Source: Pyxidicoccus parkwaysis (lineage in GTDB: Bacteria; Myxococcota; Myxococcia; Myxococcales; Myxococcaceae). From it: DNA of 64,000 bases. This document shows positions 59,240 to 64,000 of the stretch, piece after piece (the first letter of the stretch is position 1; every line of letters starts with the position of its first letter). The notes beneath the pieces were generated by a model that was not told the origin of the DNA, made no database searches, and saw only the letters and a program-made list of their open reading frames with translations. The DNA is taken from assembly GCF_017301735.1 (NCBI RefSeq), contig NZ_CP071090.1:13003001-13067000 (forward strand). Direction: 5' to 3'. Made by a program: the position numbers and the translations under genes.

Positions 59240-59715
59240 GGTCGCGGCTGGTTCAGCGGCGGATGCGGAGGCTGTGCCGAAGACGGCGGCGGCGCGCCAT
59301 CAGTCCGTGGAGACGAGTGTCGTGAGCGCCCGTCTCCGCCCGACTGCGGTGGCCCGCCATTGGGCCGCCCCGGCCCGGCCGCCTTGTCACGAGAGTCCCC
59401 ACCCGGCGGAGGACGGACCGCATCTCCGCGCGGCGGAGGTGCCGGGCGCTCCATGTGCAGGCGGCCGAAGATGGTGTCCACCTTCTCGCCGGGTGCAATG
59501 ACATCCACCGTGTGAGAGCTGCGCACGCGCGCCCCCTGCTCGGGAGCGGGAGCCGTGGTGGCGGGCGCCTGCGCGGGAGGCTCGGGAGGACGCGCCGCGC
59601 CCGTCTCAGTCGACGGAGGCGGCGGCGCCGGAGCGGCCTGCTCCTGCGCCCCCGCGGCACCGGCCACGAGCAGCGCGAGCACCGCGAGCGTGCGCACTGG
59701 AAGGTCTCTCTTCAT
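59236..59715 (-). CDS. Exported proline-rich protein
   Basis: The 159-residue protein has a signal peptide (VRTLAVLALLVAGAAGAQEQ) and is otherwise dominated by Pro, Ala, Gly, Ser and basic residues. A short conserved-looking middle segment (SSHTVDVIAPGEKVDTIFGR) suggests a small folded element between disordered arms. It could span the periplasm or bind peptidoglycan, but no family is recognised. It overlaps both neighbours by 4 bases within the sigma-factor operon. Confidence 0.65.
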   Translation of the reverse strand: MKRDLPVRTLAVLALLVAGAAGAQEQAAPAPPPPSTETGAARPPEPPAQAPATTAPAPEQGARVRSSHTVDVIAPGEKVDTIFGRLHMERPAPPPRGDAVRPPPGGDSRDKAAGPGRPNGGPPQSGGDGRSRHSSPRTDGAPPPSSAQPPHPPLNQPRP

Positions 59716-60308
59716 CCGTCCGTCACCTCCAGCACCACGTCGTGCTCGATGCGCTGGCCGCCGGCACGAGCCTCGGCCGTCACGAGGTAGCGGCCCGGCC
59801 GCTGCCCGCGCACCGCGATGGGGATGACGTTGCTACCCGCACTGAGTGCCTGGGTCCACTGGAAGGAGCGCAGCGGCAACTCCTCGCCGTCCGCCCAGAA
59901 CGAGAGTCCCTCCGGCAGGCTCACCTGGAAATCCGCCTGCGCCACGGCCACGTCCGCCGTGAAGTTCAGCTTGATGACCGCCACCTTGCTCACGGGCACC
60001 TGCGTGCCTGGCACCGTGAGGGGCTGCGGTGCCTCGGCCACGGTGGGAGGGGCAGGGGGCTTCGTCATCGCCCCCAGCACCAGGAACGCGGCGACACCGG
60101 CCGCCACACCCACGGACGGCCAGACGATGGGAGCCCGGTGCCGGAACTGCCAGCGCACCCAATCCCACCCGGGAGCAGGAGCCGGAGGCCCGGCCTCCAC
60201 CAGACGCCGGTGGAGCGCGGACTGGAAGCCGGGCGAGGGCGAGTCGTCCCGCAGCGCTCCCAGGCGCTCGCGCAGCGCGCGGTCCTCGGTGTCTTCGGGC
60301 TCGCTCAT
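59712..60308 (-). CDS. Single-pass membrane protein, candidate anti-sigma factor
   Basis: The 198-residue protein has a cytoplasmic acidic N-terminal helix region (to about 75), one transmembrane helix (IVWPSVGVAAGVAAFLVLGA), a Pro-rich spacer and a periplasmic beta-rich domain (about 110-198). It lacks the H-x3-C-x2-C zinc motif of many anti-sigma factors, so an anti-sigma role rests on position: its ATG overlaps the stop of the sigma gene (ATGA). It probably links an envelope signal to the sigma factor. Confidence 0.65.
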   Translation of the reverse strand: MSEPEDTEDRALRERLGALRDDSPSPGFQSALHRRLVEAGPPAPAPGWDWVRWQFRHRAPIVWPSVGVAAGVAAFLVLGAMTKPPAPPTVAEAPQPLTVPGTQVPVSKVAVIKLNFTADVAVAQADFQVSLPEGLSFWADGEELPLRSFQWTQALSAGSNVIPIAVRGQRPGRYLVTAEARAGGQRIEHDVVLEVTDG

Positions 60309-60940
60309 CTACCGCTCCTCGGTCCCTGGGACGAAACATCGCCCTGGAATGTTCCCATCGACCCACCCCCATCCGGATTGCCAGGGGCCTGCCCGCCCGC
60401 CAGCAGGGTACGAAGCTGTGTCCGGCCCCGGGACAGGCGCGACTTCACCGTGCCCACCGGTACCCCTTCAATGGCGGCCACCTCGTCATAGCTGTACCCC
60501 TCGACGTCGAAGAGCACCACCGCCGTGCGGAACTCGACGGGCAGCGCCCGCAGCGCGCGCCACAGCCGCTCCTTCTCCTCCGCCTGGGCGATGCCCTCGT
60601 CCGCGGGCACTGCACCGGATGGGGCATGGGCGTGCTCCACCTCCAGCGGCTCCTCCAGGGTGCGCTCGCGGCCGGCGCGGCTGCGCGTCGCATCGAAGAA
60701 GGCGTTGCGCACCACGGAGTAGAGCCACGTCTTGAAGGAGGACTGGAAGCGGAACGAGCGCAGGCTCTTGTAGACCTTCACCAGCGCCTCCTGCGCCAGG
60801 TCGTCCACGTCCGCTTCCGACGTAGCGAAGGCGCGCGCGAACCGGCGCACCTGCGGCATGTGCGAGGAGATGAGGAGCTCGAAGGCGCGAACGCTGCCGT
60901 CCTGGGCCTCGGTGATGAGTGCTCGCAGCTCGTCGTTCAC
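60305..60940 (-). CDS. ECF sigma factor
   Basis: The 211-residue protein has sigma region 2 (VRRFARAFATSEADVDDLAQ with the conserved DxxQEAL-like DLAQEALVKVYKSLRSFR) and region 4 (LPVEFRTAVVLFDVEGYSYD, then GVPVGTVKSRLSRGR). This makes it a typical extracytoplasmic-function sigma factor. It uses a GTG at 60940 where homology begins; longer in-frame extensions are unlikely. It heads a four-gene coupled operon with a probable anti-sigma factor and two envelope proteins. The target promoters are unknown; a candidate lies upstream of the divergent lipoprotein. Confidence 0.9.
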   Translation of the reverse strand: MNDELRALITEAQDGSVRAFELLISSHMPQVRRFARAFATSEADVDDLAQEALVKVYKSLRSFRFQSSFKTWLYSVVRNAFFDATRSRAGRERTLEEPLEVEHAHAPSGAVPADEGIAQAEEKERLWRALRALPVEFRTAVVLFDVEGYSYDEVAAIEGVPVGTVKSRLSRGRTQLRTLLAGGQAPGNPDGGGSMGTFQGDVSSQGPRSGR

Positions 60941-61004
60941 GGTCAAGGCGCCAGTGTATCGGCGCGTGTGGCGCGCTCCGCAAGCACCGAAGCGACGAGT
61001 GCCG

Positions 61005-61030
61005 GGAACACGAAAATAATTCCTCTCGTC
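61005..61030 (+). promoter_or_regulatory. Candidate ECF-type promoter upstream of the lipoprotein gene
   Basis: GGAAC at 61005-61009 and CGTC at 61027-61030 are separated by 17 bases, matching the -35/-10 pattern of many ECF promoters. It points toward the lipoprotein gene at 61075 and lies beside the sigma gene, so self-recognition or target regulation is plausible. A second, mirror-oriented promoter for the sigma gene could not be seen. Confidence 0.5.
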
Positions 61031-61074
61031 CCATGGGCGCAGTGGGCCGGGCACCGGAACACCAAGGAGCAGGA

Positions 61075-62085
61075 ATGATGCGCAGGAACAGGGGCAGTCA
61101 GTGGCTGGGTGCGCTCGCACTCGCCGCGGGAGCGATGACGGTGGGTTGCAGCTCCGACAAGACGACGGACGAGGCCACCTCGGAAGTCTCCCAGGCCGTC
61201 GAGGCCGCCTCGGACTCGAGTGACGCGGTGGAGGTGTCCAGCCTCCTGCGCGGCCTGGACAAGCTCCGGCCGAACTCGGTGGAAGGCTTTCACTGCGACG
61301 CCAGCCCGGACATCACCTACGTGGACGTCTGCGGACAGAGCCTGCCGGCCACCGTGCATCTCGAGTGGACCGACTGCGCCGCGCCCGCGCGTCCCGGCGG
61401 CGGACGCGGTGGAGGCGGGCATGGCGGCGGTGGCGACGGCGGTGGTGGTGCGCCTCCGCCGGGCGGTCCCGTGCGTGCCCACTCGGTGGAGAGCGCCAGC
61501 GCCGACGGTGGTGGCGCGCCGGGTGGACACGGTGGGCCTTCCACGGGCACGGTGGACATCACCACCACGTACACGGCGCCGGAGAACTGCGAAGGCGCGG
61601 TGACGCAGGAGCAGTCCGTCGCCTTCAACATCTCCCGCACCAACTCGTCGGGCGAGGTCTCGACGTCGCAGGGCACCACGTCCTCCACGGCGGAGCTGAC
61701 GCTGGGGGCGCCGCCGCGCACGAAGGCCACGCAGGCGGACGTGACGCGCACGAAGACGGACGCGTCCGGCACGGTGGTGAGCTCGGTGCACCTGACGGGC
61801 TCGCTCTCCGTCGCGTTCTCCGACGACACGCCACCGGTGCGCACCATCGACGGCTCGTATTCGGAGGAGTTCCTCGACGGCACGCAGGGCACCGTCACGC
61901 TCGCGGGCATCACCCGGCCGCCGCGCGACGTCTGCCCGTGGCCCACGTCCGGCACGCTGACGCGCGCCACCGCTGACGGCGAGACGCACGTGCTGGCGTT
62001 CGGCCCCGAGTGCGGCGACGCGACGCTCGACGGCACCGCCGTGGACCTGCCCGAGCGCGGCGAACGAGGCGGGGGCCGTCACTAA
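61075..62085 (+). CDS. Exported lipoprotein with Gly/His-rich loop
   Basis: The 336-residue protein has a signal ending in VGCSSD (lipobox Cys). The mature part starts with an acidic helical region (about 30-65), a conserved-looking segment with three cysteines (FHCDASPDITYVDVCGQS), a glycine-rich loop with scattered His (GGGRGGGGHGGGGDGGGG), and a large beta-rich C-terminal half. No family is recognised. Two adjacent ATGs at 61075 and 61078 follow an AGGAG site. It is the divergent neighbour of the sigma factor operon and may be its target. Confidence 0.65.
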   Translation: MMRRNRGSQWLGALALAAGAMTVGCSSDKTTDEATSEVSQAVEAASDSSDAVEVSSLLRGLDKLRPNSVEGFHCDASPDITYVDVCGQSLPATVHLEWTDCAAPARPGGGRGGGGHGGGGDGGGGAPPPGGPVRAHSVESASADGGGAPGGHGGPSTGTVDITTTYTAPENCEGAVTQEQSVAFNISRTNSSGEVSTSQGTTSSTAELTLGAPPRTKATQADVTRTKTDASGTVVSSVHLTGSLSVAFSDDTPPVRTIDGSYSEEFLDGTQGTVTLAGITRPPRDVCPWPTSGTLTRATADGETHVLAFGPECGDATLDGTAVDLPERGERGGGRH

Positions 62086-62101
62086 GGCGTCCCTGGAGGT
62101 T

Positions 62102-62158
62102 CCGCGGCCCGGGGGGATGTTTCATTCATTCCCCCTCGACCAGCCCTCCGGGCCGCGG
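62102..62158 (+). terminator. GC-rich hairpin after the lipoprotein gene
   Basis: CCGCGGCCCGG at 62102-62112 pairs perfectly with CCGGGCCGCGG at 62148-62158, followed by cctctttctc. An inner G-run and C-run can extend the stem. The gap holds no gene. Confidence 0.7.
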
Positions 62159-62331
62159 CCTCTTTCTCTGGCAGCCATGTCTGTCATTGCGACATGTCTC
62201 ACCGGACCCGCCCCATGGGTCGTGACGGACTTGTCCTCATTTTCTAAGTTTTCAGTTTGACCGCCGCTGTTTCGCCTTCCTAGTTTCGCCCTGTTCGTGC
62301 GTGAAGCCGACGCGCGGTAGCGAGAACGAGA

Positions 62332-63087
62332 ATGAAGGCGCTCTGGCTGTGCGGAATCACGGTGGCCGTGGCGATGTCGCTGGCGGGCTGTTCGGACGAG
62401 CCCGTGGGCTCGCAGGACGAGGCGGAAGGCTTCACGCTGCTCCAGCATGACGAGACGACGCTCGAGGCCCGCTACGGAGCGGGTGGCGCGTCGGTGCGGA
62501 TGCTGGTGGTGGAGACCGAGTCGAAGGTCGTCGAGGTGACGTACGACTTCGGCGCGCCGGTCATCGGGTTCCACATCGACTTCAACCAGGGCGTGGGCCG
62601 CTTCAACCCCAGCGGCGAGCCGCTCGACGCCGCGCAGTCCGCGTTGATGGGCCCGCTGCTGGAGGGCCTCAGCAAGGCGGTACCCGTGGAGGAGGCCCAG
62701 CGCACGCGCGTCGAGGACGCGGCGATGCGCCAGACCAGCTTCATGCAGATCGTGCCCGTGGGTGAGGCCCTCTCACCGTACGAGTTCGTCTCGGAGCGTG
62801 GCTGGACGCACATCTCCTGCACCTGCGGCAACCAGTACATCGGCTCCGGCTACTACCGTACGGCGGGCCGTGGCTGTGGCTGCACGGGTGGCTCGGGCAA
62901 TGGCTGCAAGGGTCGCTGTGGTCAGGGCTGCGGCATCACCAGCACGCCCGCGTGCGTGGGCACGACGGCGTACACGCAGGACTGCGCGAAGCACGACTAC
63001 GGCCTCGGCAGCTTCTCGGCGGCCTCGGACGACTACACGTTCGCGAGCAACAACTGCAGCTGCAGTGGGGTGGGCACCTGCTACTGA
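62332..63087 (+). CDS. Lipoprotein with Cys-rich, phospholipase-A2-like C-terminal region
   Basis: The 251-residue protein has a signal ending in LAGCSD (lipobox). The N-terminal half is an ordinary alpha/beta-looking domain. The last 90 residues are cysteine-dense, with CTCGNQYIG, RGCGCTGG, NGCKGRCGQGCG and finally DCAKHDYGLGSFS, in which the C-x2-H-D order resembles secreted phospholipase A2 active sites. A following DDY and NNCSCS could complete the disulfides. The match is by eye and needs structural testing. The next gene starts 2 bases after its stop. Confidence 0.65.
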   Translation: MKALWLCGITVAVAMSLAGCSDEPVGSQDEAEGFTLLQHDETTLEARYGAGGASVRMLVVETESKVVEVTYDFGAPVIGFHIDFNQGVGRFNPSGEPLDAAQSALMGPLLEGLSKAVPVEEAQRTRVEDAAMRQTSFMQIVPVGEALSPYEFVSERGWTHISCTCGNQYIGSGYYRTAGRGCGCTGGSGNGCKGRCGQGCGITSTPACVGTTAYTQDCAKHDYGLGSFSAASDDYTFASNNCSCSGVGTCY

Positions 63088-63089
63088 GA

Positions 63090-63680
63090 ATGCACACCCG
63101 GGTGCTCGTCGCGCTGGCCGTTGTCACCGGTGCGATGCTCGGCTGCAGCCGGGCTTCTGGTCCCTGTCCCGACGGTGCGCGGCTGCACGGCCACGCGCCG
63201 CCGGAGGGCACCGTGCAGTGGTGCGCGAAGTCCGACGGCACGAAGCACGGCCGCTGGGCGGAGTGGCATCCCAACGGCCAGCTGAAGACGGAGGGCCAGT
63301 ACGTCGACGGGAAGATGGAAGGCCGCTGGGTGAGCTGGTTCGAGGATGGCGTGAAGCAGCTCGAAGGCGAGTATCGCGGCGGTCTCAAGCAGGGCGTGTG
63401 GACCCTCTACTACGAGGAGGGACAGAAGAACCGTGAGGAGGTCCACACCGCCGGCTCTCCGGAGATGAAGTGGACGGCCTGGCGCTCCGACGGGACGAAG
63501 TGGGCCGAGGGCACGCTCGTCGCGCATCAGGCGCAAGGTTCGTATTCGGAGTGGCACGCCAACGGCACGCTCGCGGTGAAGGGTGACTACGCGAATGGCG
63601 CGAAGGCGGGGGAGTGGAAGTACTGGGACGCGGATGGAAAGCCCTCGGCCACGCCGCAGGGTGACTTCTCGAGGGACTGA
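63090..63680 (+). CDS. Lipoprotein with MORN-like/YwqK-type repeats
   Basis: The 196-residue protein has a signal with the lipobox MLGCSR. The mature part has repeats of the form GxxxGxWxxWxxNGQLxxEGxY (HGRWAEWHPNGQLKTEGQYV, EGRWVSWFEDGVKQLEGEYR, and further variants), the MORN-variant/YwqK antitoxin-like pattern. In some systems these bind partner toxins; here it may simply be an envelope protein. The start overlaps closely with the previous gene, so they are probably co-transcribed. Confidence 0.75.
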   Translation: MHTRVLVALAVVTGAMLGCSRASGPCPDGARLHGHAPPEGTVQWCAKSDGTKHGRWAEWHPNGQLKTEGQYVDGKMEGRWVSWFEDGVKQLEGEYRGGLKQGVWTLYYEEGQKNREEVHTAGSPEMKWTAWRSDGTKWAEGTLVAHQAQGSYSEWHANGTLAVKGDYANGAKAGEWKYWDADGKPSATPQGDFSRD

Positions 63681-63685
63681 GGCAT

Positions 63686-63705
63686 CGTGCGCTTCGGTTC
63701 GCACG
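63686..63705 (+). terminator. Small hairpin after the MORN-type lipoprotein gene
   Basis: CGTGCG at 63686-63691 pairs with CGCACG at 63700-63705 around cttcggtt, 6 bases after the stop. The stem is short, so confidence is limited. Confidence 0.4.
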
Positions 63706-63754
63706 TGAGGCCCGTGAGGCTCCTCGTCACGAGGGGCCTCGCGGCGGCGAGCGC

Positions 63755-64000
63755 ATGAAGCCTGTCGGGTTCCTGCTGGTGCTGGTCCTCACGGCGGCGG
63801 GTGCATGCGACAGTTCGCGTGCGCCCGTCTCCGCGCCCGCCTCGGTGCGACAGTCCGTGGTGGGCGGTGCGCCTGAGCCGGGCTACCCGGCAGTGGGCGC
63901 CATCGTCCCAGTGTCGCCCATCTGCGGCGAGCCGGACGCGGAGGCGCCCGTGCTCTGCACCGGGACACTGGTCGCCCCGCGAGTCGTCCTGACGGCGGCG
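63755..64000 (+). CDS. Trypsin-like serine protease, cut off by the window end
   Basis: The visible 82 codons begin with a lipoprotein-type signal (VLVLTAAGAC, lipobox Cys about 18), a Ser/Ala/Pro linker and then SVVGGAPEPGYPAVGAI, the start of a chymotrypsin-fold S1 domain, and CTGTLVAPRVVLTAA, which is the segment just before the catalytic His. The catalytic residues themselves lie beyond the window. The predicted role is extracellular proteolysis. Confidence 0.8.
   Translation, partial: MKPVGFLLVLVLTAAGACDSSRAPVSAPASVRQSVVGGAPEPGYPAVGAIVPVSPICGEPDAEAPVLCTGTLVAPRVVLTAA

Overview
The window is high-GC DNA with a strong myxobacterial character, most like Myxococcus, Corallococcus or Pyxidicoccus (Myxococcaceae). 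Supporting signs are a MYXO-CTERM-type tail on an M36 metallopeptidase, a DUSAM-type protein, a Ser/Thr kinase with a cysteine-containing exported tail, many secreted lipoproteins with Asp/Gly/Ala/Pro-rich linkers after the lipobox, and several large secreted hydrolases. No rRNA, tRNA, CRISPR array, phage module or insertion sequence was recognised.

Layout. 1-3.3 kb: a small membrane protein, a secreted GH6 cellulase and a lipase-maturation-factor-like membrane protein. 3.4-7.3 kb: an ABM monooxygenase, then a minus-strand kinase neighbourhood (HNH/zinc-knuckle protein, Ser/Thr kinase, Cys-rich lipoprotein, DUSAM protein), followed by a 517-bp second copy of the kinase 3' end. 7.5-16.3 kb: a papain-like lipoprotein, a membrane protein, an AraC-type regulator remnant, YjjX, a c-haem/NBR1-Ig-like lipoprotein, an MHS transporter and a B12-binding radical SAM enzyme. 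16.5-27.6 kb: propionyl-CoA synthetase, a Cys-rich secreted mini-protein, a beta-lactamase-like serine hydrolase, a GH128 glucanase, envelope and membrane proteins, an acyltransferase, and an alpha/beta hydrolase-MerR pair.

27.6-39.3 kb is the most interesting part: a tightly packed minus-strand operon with several 4-bp start/stop overlaps. In transcription order it encodes a 62-residue peptide, a ferritin-like di-iron protein, an enterochelin-esterase-like hydrolase, an HlyD adaptor, a C39-peptidase ABC exporter, a second ABC exporter, a JmjC/cupin-4 hydroxylase, a GNAT-like protein and a haem-oxygenase-fold iron oxidase. I read it as an uncharacterised RiPP-type biosynthesis and export cluster whose exporter trio resembles NHLM systems.

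39.6-64 kb: a 1186-residue metalloprotease, a lower-GC three-gene island (about 44.2-45.4 kb), a zinc-ribbon/trypsin-like protein with an apparent frameshift, a FAD monooxygenase divergent from a GntR-TetR fusion regulator with two palindromic candidate operators between them, an 11-mer-repeat protein carrying two metal-site-like motifs, an esterase, the M36 peptidase, a translationally coupled ECF sigma/anti-sigma/envelope operon (60.9-57.3 kb, minus strand), a lipoprotein behind a candidate ECF promoter, further lipoproteins, and a trypsin-like protease cut off by the window end.

Most genes act in secretion, envelope biology and extracellular degradation, as expected for a predatory, saprophytic myxobacterium.
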